This document shows, piece after piece, positions 34,222 to 47,700 of a DNA stretch of 64,000 bases (positions are counted from its first letter, which is position 1; every line of letters begins with the position of its first letter). A model generated the notes under the pieces. The model saw nothing but the letters and a program-made list of their open reading frames with translations, searched no databases and was not told the origin of the DNA. The DNA comes from Liolophura sinensis (lineage: Eukaryota > Mollusca > Polyplacophora > Chitonida > Chitonidae): positions 13,999,385 to 14,063,384 of the forward strand of contig NC_088295.1 in assembly GCF_032854445.1 (NCBI RefSeq). Direction: 5' to 3'. The translations under genes and the position numbers were made by a program.

Positions 34222-35219
34222 GGGAAATAATCTGTCCGGTCGCGGAGAAGAGAAACTGACGTGAAGAGCCCATTAGTGGATTGGAACAGCGAACTTTGCC
34301 ATTTGCAAGGAAATTCCGGGCTGACCGACTACTTTAACACGGAAGTGGCCAGGATGTAACAAGACTCCGTGGCTGTGTGACCAAGAAAATCCGATACACC
34401 ATGCCCTCCGCGTTGGCCATGCTTGTTCTGGTTTTCTGTCAGACAATAATATACACGTCAAAATGATGCAGTCAGCTAAGCCAAGCCTAGGCAGGGCTAC
34501 ATCTCTGACAGTGTGTGTACAGATACAGCTATCTTGTATTTGCAATATGTATAGAAAACCGTATACGTGGGTGTTAGTAGCCGGATTAATCAATCACACC
34601 TGGGAATTAGCCAGTTCATTGTCTATATACATGTATAAGTATACCTGTGCTCTGTCGGGCTGACGATCAGCTAGCTACCTTTATAAAAGATCGATATATT
34701 GGATTGGTACACCTCTGACTGCTTATCGACCGCCGTGTATTCAGACAAAGCTGTACAGGGCTATCTGGCTGTATGCAGGGCTATACACAGTTGACACAAC
34801 ACACACGCTCACACTTCGACAGCAATTCGACGACAGGGCATCAAAATTATATATTGGCGCGGCCAGGGATGTAAAAATATCAGCCGTCTAAAGTGCTTTC
34901 AGTACTTTTACTGCATAAAATTTACAAACTAAAATACTGAAACGGAGTGTAAAAGGACATTGATGCTGAGGAGGATTTCATCTGAATGTAAGACTGTGAG
35001 AGTCAAATATTCATCTCTACACAGACCCCGGACAAATTTTCAAAAAGTTTTAGTCACTTAGTGAATAATGATGCGGTGTTGACAATATGGTGTCCACATA
35101 TATCGCGGATTGAGTCTTCTCTCGTTGAGAATATAATGACTGTTGGGGCCTTCGGCCGACTAGTTTAAAACCATCCCCATCTCCTCAGAACTAGGCTGCG
35201 GGGCCATATTCTTAGTTTT

Positions 35220-35578
35220 ATAAACCGGCCCCGATAGTACAGTTGGTAGAGCATCCGCTTCGGGTGAGATAGATCTAGAGTCAATCCAGGATCGAGTCAC
35301 ACCTAAAACCTTAAAAGAGAAAGTTGTAACTTCCTCGCTTGGCGTTCTGCATGAAAGGTATAGTGCAACGACTGCTTGACCCGTATCACTATAATGTCTC
35401 GGGCAGGGCAGCTAACTTGCCTTCGCTGAGGCGTCTCAGTGAAGCAGCACTAGATGAAAGAGCGATGGAAATCCGTCCTGCAACAAGGGGGCACATTACA
35501 TGCACTCTAAGGTTTCCCTCGTCGTCATATGACTGAAAAATTGTTAAGTATGACGTTAAATCCCAAGCACTCACTCAC
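35220..35578 (+). mobile_element. SINE family B, full-length copy
   Basis: A tRNA-like head (TAGTACAGTTGGTAGAGCAT, GATCTAGAGTCAATCC) is followed by the same body as the copy at 24386 and a (TCAC)n tail. TCTTAGTTTT lies at 35210-35219 and 35579-35588, a perfect 10-bp target duplication. It sits about 560 bp upstream of the first SYT17 coding exon. Confidence 0.92.
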
Positions 35579-36155
35579 TCTTAGTTTTGTATATTAACAT
35601 ACATCATAAACGTGCATTGTATGGGTGAACTACATTACATGGAAACTGCATGTGACATTATAGGTAGAAGTATGCCGTAAGCAATATATATGTCATTGCG
35701 CTGCGCATGTTACGTGCCGTACCTGTATATAGGACCGTGTTGATAGTTTAAGGGTGATAATTAGAGACAGGTGCTGATTTACATTCACACGTCACGTACA
35801 TAAATCGCTGTCCAGACAGTTAGCAAGTGAAGGGTATGTTTGTTTTAGTTGGACCTGTCCTGCCGAATATATGCACACAAACCGTGTTCCATATGAAGTG
35901 AATGCTGACAGATCCTTTGTGGGTGGTATTTCTCAACGTTCTTTCCTGTCCATGCGTCTCTTAGCCAATTCGAGATTATTGACTGAGGAGTCTGTCGAAT
36001 TTCGTTCGTTCTGGAGGTCTTTTATAATATGTAGCTAAATGCAAGTAATTTTAGATTTAGTTTGGTTACGTCTCATTGAATCTCAGGTTGAGAACAGCTT
36101 GTATCTGGTGATTAATACATTGCTTAAACTGTTATTTCAGAAGCCACACGGGCTG

Positions 36156-39100
36156 ATGGAGAAGTTATGGGCCATCTTCTGTTGCAATCCATTGCGTTAT
36201 TGCTGTGATTGCTGTTTTGAAACCACCCCTACCATCAAGAAGATTGACATTCGGCATTCGTTCCGAGAGCCATCTGAAAGATTAGATTCCACGAGTAGCA
36301 ACACGGACAGTGTGCCTAGCTACAGAGAGCGTATTGACTCGGACAACATGTCCCGTACTGACTCCACGTCTATATCCTCCGCCAGTAATCTTAACGTGGA
36401 CAGCAAGAGAGGTTCGGGAACGACGCCCATCATCGACATGAAACCGATTGAGTTCTGGACGGCAACCAAGGAGAACATTCAGCCGCGTCAGCACAGACGC
36501 CGGCTTCCAAGCGAAACCGAGATCAGTGTGGAAAACTTTCAGAAAGATCTGTACGAGGTGGAGGAAAGCAACGAGGAGTGTCTGACCGACGAACAAAAAC
36601 TGGCCCGATACCAGCTCGGACAAATTCATTTCGGGCTGCAGTACGAAGTAACCACGAAAGTCTTGGTTGTGAAAGTCATTGAGGCCCGTGACCTGCCATC
36701 ACCATACTCGCTAGACGAGAACAGACAAGACATGGCTCACTCTAACCCATACTGTAAGATTTCGTTACTGCCTGATCAGAAGAATTCCCAACAGTCATCT
36801 GTCCAGAGAAAAACTCAATGTCCGGAATGGAGCGAGTACTTTGTATTTGACATTCCATACAAAGAAGCTCAGAGACGCACACTGGAGATTCTGGTGAAGG
36901 ATTTCGACAAGTACTCCCGACATTGTATTATCGGACAGCTTCACCTACCACTAGCCAGCCTGAACATGGTCAAAGGTCGGCATATGTGGAAACCTCTCTC
37001 ACCAAGCTCGAAGGTAACTTTTTTCTCATATTATGTATACCGAAAACTACATAGACCAGTAATGACGTTTGGTAACAGCGATCGGCCTGTAATAACTTGG
37101 TCCAAGGGGCATCTCTCTTATTAGTCCCCAAACGGCACTCGGGTTGGGGGAGGATGGCTTCACGATCGGTGGCAAGGCATTTTTGGCAAAAGCCGAGTTG
37201 ACGCCTCCTTTATCTGAAGTCTCAGCTCTTTATTATGTGCCTGCTGGAGAAAAATTTTACATTTTCCCCTTTCTGACCTATGCAAAGACTGCTACCCATT
37301 ATAACATGTGGCATGTTAACAGCCAAATTTAAGCACATGTTATACAGACGAGAAATGAAGCTTCCACATTGAGGAGTTACCCAGAATACATCAACGTAAA
37401 TAGCAGTGGCATAATTATGGGATGGGGCTGTTGAAACTTGTTACATGACTTCACCATGACAAGCTGCAGGTCCAAATTGATTGTCGTCAATTTTGGAAAA
37501 AAACATAAGGCTCTTGTTCACTTTTAGGTTTCGAGACTTTTTTCCAAAGGGTTTATCGTATTGAATGAGTGTGATGACTCCACATTTCCTGCCCACAGAA
37601 GCCGGTTCTAAGCTGTGTAAAAACACATTATTCTCTGCTGTTGCTCGGGAGTCCGTATGAGCTAGTTCTTTACTCTACTAGCACAATTATAGGCCTACAA
37701 GCACAAATAGTGATGCATGAAAGGAACAATAGGGTACAATGCTTGGGCCAACTTGTTTCAGGTTTGCAGTGTTTTTTTTTTCAAAACCGCTCATCCTACA
37801 GAATTGAAGCTTTGCACCTTACTTCATCGTAACAAGTTACAGATCAAAATCGTGTTTATGGCAGTTTCATCCAATTTCAATAAAAATACGACCGTTTATT
37901 AAGTAGCTATTATTCTAAAAGCTCAAAGGACTAGGGACATGTTCCAAACAGAAATGTTGTTGTTTTTTATTCACGTGTACAATGAACAATACCGTAATGG
38001 GGAAGGAAATGTGAATTAATTCTTTAAATATCCCCGGTGCACTTTTAGTTATAAAGCTGAAATTAATTTATTCCCAACGCATCAAATCACTACATTGCCA
38101 CAATGAAATGCTGCTCATAAAACGTTCAACAGATCGTTCCTAGATGGTCATTCAAGTTTCTGGTTGAAAAAATATTGACAAAACATCCAAAGAACTCAAA
38201 ACCGATGAATACACAGAGCATAGGTCCATTTTAAGATGTGTGATTTAAAAACTTTAAGGATATTTAGATAATCCAAACAGGACACTAGTAGTAGGGGATA
38301 AACTGCTGTATGCGGCTATTGCGGCTCATCATTGATTTCACAATCGTTTATTTCATCAGTTAATTTTAGGAAGAGTTATTTTGAGAGGTTGGTTAATCTC
38401 AAGAGTGTCCTATTGAGAGGATGGTAAATCTCAGAAGTGTGATATTGAGAGGACAGTTGAACTCAGGAGTGTCATATGGAGAGGATTGTTAATCTCAGGG
38501 AGTGTTATATTGATAGGATGGTTAATCTCAGGAGTGCGATTTTGAGAGGATGGTTGATCTCAAAGGTGTCGTATTGAGAGGATGGTTAATCTCAAAGGTG
38601 TCGTATTGAGAGGACAGTTAATCTCAAAGGTGTCATATTGAGAGGACAGTTAATCTCAGGAGTGTGATTTTGAGAGGACGGTTGGTCTCAGGAGTGTCGT
38701 ATTGCTAAGGTCGTTTATTTCGGAAGCGTCGTATTTATTTGTTTGACTTTCGTTGATAATGGTATTGAACGATGCTTACAGATAAATTGATACAGATAAA
38801 TTAAAATTACGGTCACTGCATTAGCTATTGGTTAACATCATGGTTTGGATGGGTTGTGAACATCTTGGGTATTTAGAGGCTGTTTAGGTTTAGTCGGTCG
38901 TGTTAAAACAATAGCCAATTTAAGGAGGGTACTGTTGAGATTTTGATTGAATTTGTAGTCTTCATATGACAGATTAATTAAGTCCAGGATCATTATCTAC
39001 CAAGCAGTAGAGTTTTTGTGAAATGATGTATTATGTTGTCTTTATCCCATTTGTAGAACTCCGCAGTTCTGGGGATAATTTTCACTGACTGTACAGATAT

Positions 39101-40607
39101 TATGTTTATACATGGTGTAACTTAAACATTGTGTTGTATTCCGTACCTGTCAAATAAGCTAGCTGGATCCGTATTACAAATAACATATCTAAGGCTTCGG
39201 TGACGAAGAGGGCACATGTTCAACGTGTGATTAAACGATTATACGCCACGCTTTTCTCTGTCCCACCTGGTCACACTCCGGTCGCATGTGATTGCTGGTT
39301 TTTACAAGGTTGAAGCAAACTGCTGGGAACGGGACTCTAAAATCGGTCAATAAAGCACGTGAAACTAAACGGGGATTTATACAAAAATACCCGGGCAAGG
39401 TCATAGCCAGTATTCAGTCCGAAGCTCAAGATTATGATATGTCATGACAGTCGAAGCCCCCACGTTAACAACGCTGTTAGCTGTCAATTGCTGTGTCGAA
39501 GACAAAACTGGCTATGTGACTTTTAGCTAGGGCAAATCTCTACGAGGCCACGAGTAAATATTCAGTTCATTCAGTGGAACTGTTCTTAGACTAAACTTCT
39601 TAGTTTTATCCAGTCGGGAAATTAAGAGTTTGTATGATTGGGGTGTTTATCAGGCCTTATAGTGATACAACTTTGACTTTTTAAACAAATAAATTGACCA
39701 TGATGTTTTGTGCAGTCGCAGGATATTTTTGGCATAATTTTGAACCTTTTTTGCAGGAACGGCATGACGTAGGCGAGCTGTTGTTGTCCCTCAATTACCT
39801 TCCCACAGCTGGTCGGTTAAACGTGGACATCATTAAGGCAAAACAGCTTCTGCAGACAGATCTTGTGGGCGGTTCTGGTGAGCGAGAAGTTTGACGTGTA
39901 ACCTATTTTAATTGATCAATTGATTATTATTCTTCTGAGTTCAAGAAAAACGTAGTTTGTGGCCATAATACACTAAGAATCAAGACAAAATTCGTTAGTA
40001 ACACTTGAGACGCAAAACCAGGAGACATGTCTGTAATTGTAAGCTGATTCCCGCCACACTAAATCCATCACCCCTAGTAAACTATGTGTAAATTAAAGGG
40101 CTTAATTTATGATCTAAATATGGCTTATCCTATGCTCAGCTTTTACAGTTTCGGTAAGTTTATAGGAGATGTGGAATTAGAATTTGTACAAATTACAGAA
40201 CAAATAGGGAATCAAACAACAGACAGCTGTAAGACTATTTTCTTCTTCTTTCAGATCCGTTTCTAAAGGTCACGTTGGTTCAGTACGAGAAACCCATCAA
40301 AACTAAAAAGACATCCTGCAAGAAGAACACAATCGATCCCATCTTCAACGAATCGGTCAGTTTTAATGTCACCCCACAGCAACTCGAATCCACCAGCATT
40401 GTGCTGACGGTCTGGGACCACAACAGTAAGACGCGGGACGACTACTGTGGCCGGGTCGTTCTAGGCAAATACAGCACTGGACCGCACGAGATCACACACT
40501 GGAACCGTATGCTGAATTCTCAAAGAACGGCTGTGGCTCAGTGGCATTCGCTGCGAACGCGTCAGGAGTGTGATCAAGTGTCCCCTGCCTCTATCGCTGT
40601 ACCCTGA
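36156..40607 (+). CDS. SYT17: Synaptotagmin-17 (B/K protein) orthologue
   Basis: The coding exons are 36141-37013 (translation from the ATG at 36156), 39757-39877 and 40255-40607, with GT-AG borders, giving 443 residues (human is about 474). The amino end carries a Cys cluster (C9, C10, C16, C17, C19, C20), a likely palmitoylation site that replaces the transmembrane segment of other synaptotagmins. PIIDMKPIEF (91-100) and LTDEQKLARYQLG (143-155) are family hallmarks. C2A spans about 154-283 and C2B about 293-425. The end (HWNRMLNSQRTAVAQWHSL, then QVSPAS) matches vertebrate SYT17 closely. In C2A one calcium-site Asp is Asn (SNPY) and the last is His (YSRH), so C2A probably does not bind calcium normally. 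The family acts in Golgi and endosomal trafficking. An upstream exon with an alternative start is possible because the reading frame is open to the acceptor at 36140. Confidence 0.95.
37014..39756. other. Intron between the C2A and C2B exons of SYT17
   Basis: The 2.7-kb intron holds the 32-bp minisatellite at 38385-38720. It also has a diverged duplicated segment of about 65 bp (37430-37495 and 37803-37870), sharing ACTTCAYCRTRACAAG. Confidence 0.6.
38385..38720. repeat. 32-bp minisatellite in a SYT17 intron, about 11 copies
   Basis: The unit resembles TTGAGAGGATGGTTAATCTC and then AGGAGTGTCGTA. Point changes are scattered across the copies. Confidence 0.88.
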
Positions 40608-41007
40608 ACTATCCTGAACGCCATCGAGTGCACCGAGGACGAAGGTCACCAGCTTTAGCCTGCAGCTAGAACTGCCCGAGGCCCGCAGGGCGTCGTGCAC
40701 CCGTCTAAACCCGATCCCGGGAATATCACCAATGTGTATAACATCAAAGCAGCCCATGACTGTATCCTAGTATACGTGATAACCCTTGTCAAACACCAAT
40801 TTCCCAGTGTACCAGGTTTATCAGCGGTTACAACATCACAAATGTATGAGCATTAATTTCCCTGAGGCCACAAGTTGTGAATATGATGATGAACATCCTT
40901 AGATTTGTGTGTATATATAAATATATAAATCACTTTTGATGTCTATTATCAGTGAGTACAAATGAGACAATTGTCTGACTACTGTACGCCCTTACGTATG
41001 CTGGCTT

Positions 41008-41013
41008 AATAAA
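41008..41013 (+). terminator. Candidate proximal poly(A) signal of SYT17
   Basis: AATAAA 400 bases after the stop codon. A second AATAAA at 41761-41766 would give a longer 3' UTR that includes the TA microsatellite. Confidence 0.4.
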
Positions 41014-41468
41014 GACAGCGGCAACAGAGGCTCGCCATGCACAACGGTTCCCAGACACATGTAACTCTGTTGCAGTTTCACATATCGAATAGAATGTATA
41101 TTTTAGATAAATATTTTGCTTTGTGCGTCAGTAAATACTATTATTGTATAAAATTATTTTACATAGATTATGTTGTTGTTCGTATATGTGTGTATAAGAC
41201 AAGCCCATGAAGACCCCAAGTTGAGCTCAGCTGTGCTATAAGCTCTTTGGGATGGAAAGTGCTATGACGTCGTGCATCCGTTATGAACTGAAGCGTTGCT
41301 TTAACATGTTAAACAACCGACTGCTTTGGATAATGACAGATTGTTGCTCCATTTTGGTGTAAATTGATTTATTTTTTACATTAATCGCTCATGAAGTTTC
41401 CAGTATGGTCTGGAAGCTGTGATGACTGTTTGCTGTCCCCTTTACGTCGTTGTGGTGATGTAATCTTA

Positions 41469-41470
<2 letters not shown>

Positions 41471-41541
<71 letters not shown>
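41471..41541. repeat. (TA)n microsatellite, about 35 repeats
   Basis: An uninterrupted TA run within or just beyond the SYT17 3' UTR. It yields the meaningless YIYIYI open frames on both strands. Confidence 0.95.
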
Positions 41542-41546
<5 letters not shown>

Positions 41547-41760
41547 ACAAATGGTAAACAGATGTTAAGTATTTATGTAAGCTTAAAATACAAAAAAGTA
41601 ACAATAATGATACAATATTCCCAACAACATAATACTGCTATTTTTCTGTAGAAATGTATATTGATGTTGGCACGGAGCGAGCCAAATAACGTACGCTCAC
41701 TGGTATATAATGTGTATATCTATTTTGGCGATATGTGTACAAAATGAAAGGATTGTGTTG

Positions 41761-41766
41761 AATAAA
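41761..41766 (+). terminator. Candidate distal poly(A) signal of SYT17
   Basis: AATAAA in A-rich context about 1.15 kb after the SYT17 stop codon. Use would place the TA microsatellite in the mRNA. Confidence 0.4.
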
Positions 41767-41779
41767 AGTTTGAAAATGC

Positions 41780-44700
41780 CCATATCTAATCACACCCTTT
41801 GCTGTGTCTTTACTTTTACTGTATTGTAGAAAACACTCTTCAAGCTATTGCTAATTTCTATGCCAGACACGCAAATGGCAGCTATGGGATGGATTCGCGA
41901 TGCTGCAAAGCTGAGAGTGGTTTGTCTGGCTTGAGGTGCGTGGATCTATTTGATTGGTGCTGTATGCTTTACTCAAGGCCGTGTGCGTGACCTCTGTGTA
42001 TATCATCAATAAAACATTCTTAAACCTAGGTATGGCACAAGCTACCCACCGCCCATCGAACAAAACAAAGGCGTGCACGTTATATAAGAGGTACATATGT
42101 AATATATATAACATATGTTCTGTTACCTTTGAGATGTTTCGCAACGACACATATAAACTGCGCTTAATTTAGCACAAGCTGGCAGAAACACTACTCACGT
42201 AGTGCTCAACATCGGTTAAATAGTGCCCAACATCGGTTAAACCTACCTCAACGCTGACAAACTCGTATCCGTCCTTATATTTGCTATGGACTGATTCCCT
42301 GAGTCAAAACAGTATGGGTAGACACATAAACTGTAAATATAAAGACGAGAATGCCTTATGATGTATCCAGGATGTGCGGCCATATTCTTTGAAATGAAGC
42401 GCAGGTATCTTGGACATTCAAAGGTATAAATATGGAGTGACAAAAGCCATTCCTCTCTGTACTTTTAGTATAGGAAACACACTTATTTCATTCCACTGTG
42501 CTATGCTCCACAAGTGGATCGATTATAATTGCAAAGGAATTTGTTGTAATGGCGACAGATGTTAAACACATATGTTGCCATAAATGTTACAATCAATTTA
42601 GCCTATACGATTCTTCGTGGGATGGGGTTTGTCCATTTGTCTTTTCAACGGAAGTGAAATTTCCCGGCTATACTCCTTTTTGTATGACAAAATTACTAAA
42701 TTTCTCACTTTATATCAGCGATTCGAGATTTGTGTTAAATGTAAATGGTTTGAAAACTTAGATAAATTGACTTGACCTAACTAATTTTTCAGTTTCAGAT
42801 TGACAAATGTTTCATATTATTTAACTATTTTGATTTCACCATCAGAATGGTATTTGCAGTGTATGGAGTGCGCGTGTATGCTTTCCCACATTCACCGACA
42901 TTTCAGGTATCAGTAAGAGTACACATGCACATGGTTAACGGGATTGCAATACATGTGTGCAAGGACAAGAGAGTTCTTTTCAGATCACGAAGCTCCTGTG
43001 CTGATATTCATAGATAATAGCCTGCACATGGCAAGTCCTGGCATTGGCTCGTCCCGGATAAAATAACAGTCATACTCAAATCAGTAAAGACAAATGTGTT
43101 TTCTGGAAAATGTATCATTTTTTTTTTGCATTGTGAACAGCGTATGTGGATTAAACACGAAGATCGACGGGCATGCTTTCAGCTGTGATCCGCATAAGTG
43201 CAGGCCTGGGTCCTCTTTGGGGCACGTTATGGCTGCCAGGCACCAATTATCCACCTTTCGTCGTGTTCGCTTGTCAACCGCCATAATGCGCCTATGTACG
43301 GGAACGGGCGATACCAGGAAGTGATAGCCTTTTCTAGATCAAATGGCAGCTTATTGCCAGACGTCCACGGTTTTGATAAGTCAGTCTCTCAATGCAACGA
43401 ACCGATGGGGCACATGGAACTTGTACTGCAACCAACTCCCGACCTGTTCCCTTACTGACTATATACTGAATACAAATACTAATAATAGGCAGATCTCTGT
43501 GAGCAAAAACATAACAGGAGGGGAAAATCGAAATTCCACATATCATGCGACCCAAGATTTAAATCGATAAGGCTAGCACAGTACGGACTTTACAGTAGAG
43601 AGTGGCTTCAACAAGACTTTAGACTGGAACAGCAGTCATCCAATAAGACTGACGATGGCTGTGGCCAGCACTCGAGTCCATGGTACCCGTTACCGGTAAC
43701 TTGATTGGAACAGACTTTGCCAGTTTTGAATTCGAAACATGGTATCTGGGTTGCTGGTCTAGCTTAGGGATGACTATCAGTCATGGCTTTAACCTTATTT
43801 CGTGGCCCTTAAGACAGTGGGATTTGAAGAATTTGTCTCATTTTACTGGAATTCGATGGCGACCTTGCCCGTCAATGTACACTCGTGTGTCGTAATGGTT
43901 GCTTCGTGTATAAATTGGGACCGTCGCTGGGTCAAAATCACCTGATGTATTTAGTCGTGGAATCCAGAAATACTCGGCGCTTCGTTAAACTCTCATGTAG
44001 CCTTCGGGGCAAATCATCCAGGGAGCCGTGATCGATCACTCCACAAGCCTATTTATCTGCTGTTACACAAGAACGTTAAACCCGCTGCTCTGGGTAGGCA
44101 AAAAGGCAGTAGACACCTTCGGGTGCTTTTAGCAGCTCGTTATTTATGCTGTGCCGGATAAAAAGGTTACAAACACTAGATGTGTGGAAGTTATTCGCTA
44201 TCACGAAATAATATGATTATCCTGCTCGCGATATAAACAGCATTCAATGACGCTGGCACAGAATAAACGAATATGCGATGAGGAGAAGGCATGGAACATT
44301 TAATGCTAATGAGAAACACGACTTGGCATTGCTTTCAGATAATGGTTTGCCATGCGTTAAGTGTGTTCCAAGAGACTGCTGAAGTAACTCCTCGTCAACA
44401 TGGTCTAAATGCTATTGTCAGCTCCTTTAAATGGTAATGCTTCGTACTTTCATATGCAAAGCAATCATTTACAATGTTGGTAATAAGTGTACAAAAGAAT
44501 TTCAAAAAATGACACGAAGAAAGAAGAATCACCGGAATGCAACAACGTCAGGTAAATGAGTGGTTCAGTAACACTTATCTGTATAATTACCATGCAGGTG
44601 GATGTGACTTGACTCTAATGACAAAACTAGGCAGGGAATTTGTACATGTCGTCGCTTTCACTGTAGGGTCATGGTGACCATAGGGGACGACTTCGCCCGT

Positions 44701-47700
44701 ATTGGTCATTTGCAGTGTACGTCACAGGTGGGAAAGTTCGTCAGTAACTTGTCAATTGGAATCCAATTTCATACACTAATCACCGACATTTAACATTTTA
44801 TGGGCAAATTGTCCAGTATAGTCATAAACAACAATCAAATGCATAAATAATGACATAGGATCAGCGCGAACTTTTCATATACAAGCATCTAAACGCACGC
44901 ACTTGCGCGCATGCAAATTTGATGCTGTTTGTAACTTACAGAGGCCAATTTGGCCTCAAAAAGACGGTTCCCCGATAACCCCTAACATGTTGATGTGCAG
45001 GGATTTTTTTTTTTTGCTTCTACATCCAGTGTGAAATAAATTTGTTTCATACAACGCATATTGCATATTTATGAAGGAAAGTTCAGGACTTTGAAGAGTT
45101 AATATGGCTCAGTTATTCAAGATAGATGTTGTCGGACCTTGATTAAATGAAGATGCAAATCTTCACGGTGTCTCGTCTTTGTATCACTCTGTCCTGTCTT
45201 TTGTTATTGTGCGTAAATACCACAAATGTTTCACCCATTTCACAAACAGGACAAAACAATTTAAACTAATATGATATGTCAGTTTATGCGATAGCTTGGA
45301 CTTATTTTTTCTTATCTCTTCTTACAACGGGATTGGAGACGAATTATCAGTAGACTAATGGTAGTCTCAAGATGAAAATGATTAGTAAATTCAGTAATTC
45401 AATACGCATCGCAGAGTACCTGTGAAAGATTCGTTCAATCAATCAAACGCTTTCTGACGCTGATTCTTCAACGAAAAGGTCTTTTTGGTTCCACGGACAA
45501 CCATGGTCACAAGTTTAATTATCCCAGGTATGTAATACGGGTATCTCGAAAGTCTTGTAAAAGAGCACACATATTTACCTAAAGAGGTACCTGTAGTTCG
45601 GAAATACATTATACAATTCAGAGCTCTGCCTCCTCTGCCAAGATAATGTGATACAAATGTGTTGCTCAAGGCTGATGTAGTATACAGTGTATAATCAAAT
45701 TTTCAGTTAAGTTACACACATATCGCCGACGGCGAAAAAAATGTGTTGCTATTTTAAACGCAATCCTCATAAATTTAAAACTTTCAGATGTCTACTGACA
45801 TATACCTGACTTTGTGTGGACAATCCAATGTTCAGTTTTATCCGAGGTTTCCTTTCGGCAATCAAGTTACAGAGTCGCTATATTTGGAAACATGGCCGAA
45901 GATTGACTTTTTTGACTGGTTTAACTCCCTTTGTAGTGTAGACGACGGAAGATGTGCAGTGAACTTCAAATGTCAGACATGGTGTTGTTTTGTAATTATT
46001 CAGCCTGCCATGCAATTTCAGTTCTGCCATACAAGTCGCTGGGAATTACAAATACTTTACAATACACACTCGACAGAAAGTAAGATAGTATTTTTTTACT
46101 AGACTTATAATTCACTTCCAATTTGTGATAATGTTTACATGTGTGTTGCATTATGGACATTTTTGTATTGCTTCATTTGCATGTTATCTCGCCGGGCGGA
46201 CAGTTTAGATCAGTGGCTGATTTCCCCTTCTAGTTCTTTTAATTGAGATTTTGCGGGGGGAAAAACAGGCCTATAAGTGGTTTAGCTAAGAGTGAAATGC
46301 AACTCATTTTTGAATTTAGATGAAACATCTCAAAAATTCTGAGATTATTTCGGTAGTATGTCTATTTAAGGTTCATTTAAAGGTTGTATCCATTCCATCT
46401 GGAAAGTTATTTCTTTGTGGTTTGTCCAGCCGCAGACAATGACATAACTAGGTGAATGGTCACAGTTTTAGACAGTTCAGTGACAGACAATATGGATAGG
46501 GTATGCCGTTGATACATACAGGTGGCCACTCCGAAAATGCATCTCGATGTACTTTCATTCCTCTACGGTATACTTGTGTAACCCATATAGAGTAGCAAAA
46601 AAGGTTTTCTCCTTTAAAACTACATTATAATACCTCCACCAGACCCATCGTCGAGAGCTAACTAGCTGAGACAGTGCTTCGAAAAAAATTCAGTGAGATC
46701 TGTGTTCGTTTTTTCCAATGTGCAAATCATTTTCTTCAATCCTTCAATCAAACTTTTTGACTAGAACGACAGAAGAAAGACAGAACGGTACAACTGGAGT
46801 GCATCACTCTCTGGACCCAAAGCTCCTTGATGCACTCATTTTTAAATTAATAATACGGCATGCAATGATAGTTCTGGACGAGCAATCCACTATCTCGAAT
46901 CAAGTTATGTATATACGAAATGTCTGAGTGTTTAGTTTCTTGAGGAGTCCAGAAGTGTTGAGAAGGGAATATGTAGGTTCCCCCGACCTTATTGTTGTGG
47001 AGCAAAATTAACCCAAGCTGTGTGAATACCTGTTGGCTGTGTTATGCTGCGCCGAAATATAAATCCCAGTCTCAGAAATGAAAGAAAATTAGAGATAATG
47101 TCAGTGAAGTCAAGGTCTTTCGGAACAATACCTGTGGTAAATTTAAGTCTAGAAACTTTCCAGATCGAAACTCAGGGTGTTCCATTCCTCCATCCGTAAA
47201 ACGTTTTTATACACATCGGAATGTCGGCTACAGTCCAGAAACTAGGGAGAGGAGACAGTTATCATAATTGTCATCGCGGAAACAACAATATGAATAATTC
47301 AGTGCTCAGGTCCATTGTGGCATCCAGCCTATCAAATGGATTTTTTGTTTGTCTATTTATGAGACAATGATGAACTTGGCCCAATCACTAAAGATTTCAC
47401 GTTTCTGACCAAGTGAACATGTTTTTGTTTAAAAGACAGAGTTCACGACCAATCGGGGACAAACATATATACACGCCGCATAATGTAGTAAAAGAAAACA
47501 TCTGTTGTCCCTTTACAAAAAACAGACAATTCTCCGATGCACCCCTATGTATAGTATACAGATAAATGTACATGGCCTACCAGATAACCTGAAGTCAGTT
47601 TGTAAGGATCAGATAAGAGACTGAAAATAATATGACTAATATGACGGTTTGCAAGCATAACATGCATGCGGTTTCAAGCTGCAGATCACCCTGACCTCCT

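Larger units (their letters stand above)
33871..36140. other. Upstream region of the SYT17 gene
   Basis: Untranslated first exons and promoter of the plus-strand SYT17 gene may lie here, but none can be fixed from sequence alone. The region includes an X-box-like palindrome (34208-34221) and a SINE (35220-35578). Confidence 0.45.

Noticed and set aside
41389-41651. YIYIYI open frames (also at 49013-49354 and 58382-58800)
   Set aside because: These are translations of (TA)n microsatellites.
43198-43458. 86-codon plus-strand frame that reads like a protein end
   Set aside because: No splice acceptor of good quality, no recognised domain, and open frames on the opposite strand. Not enough to call an exon.
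45788-46102. 104-codon plus-strand frame
   Set aside because: An isolated frame with no domain, no neighbouring exons and ordinary A+T-rich composition.
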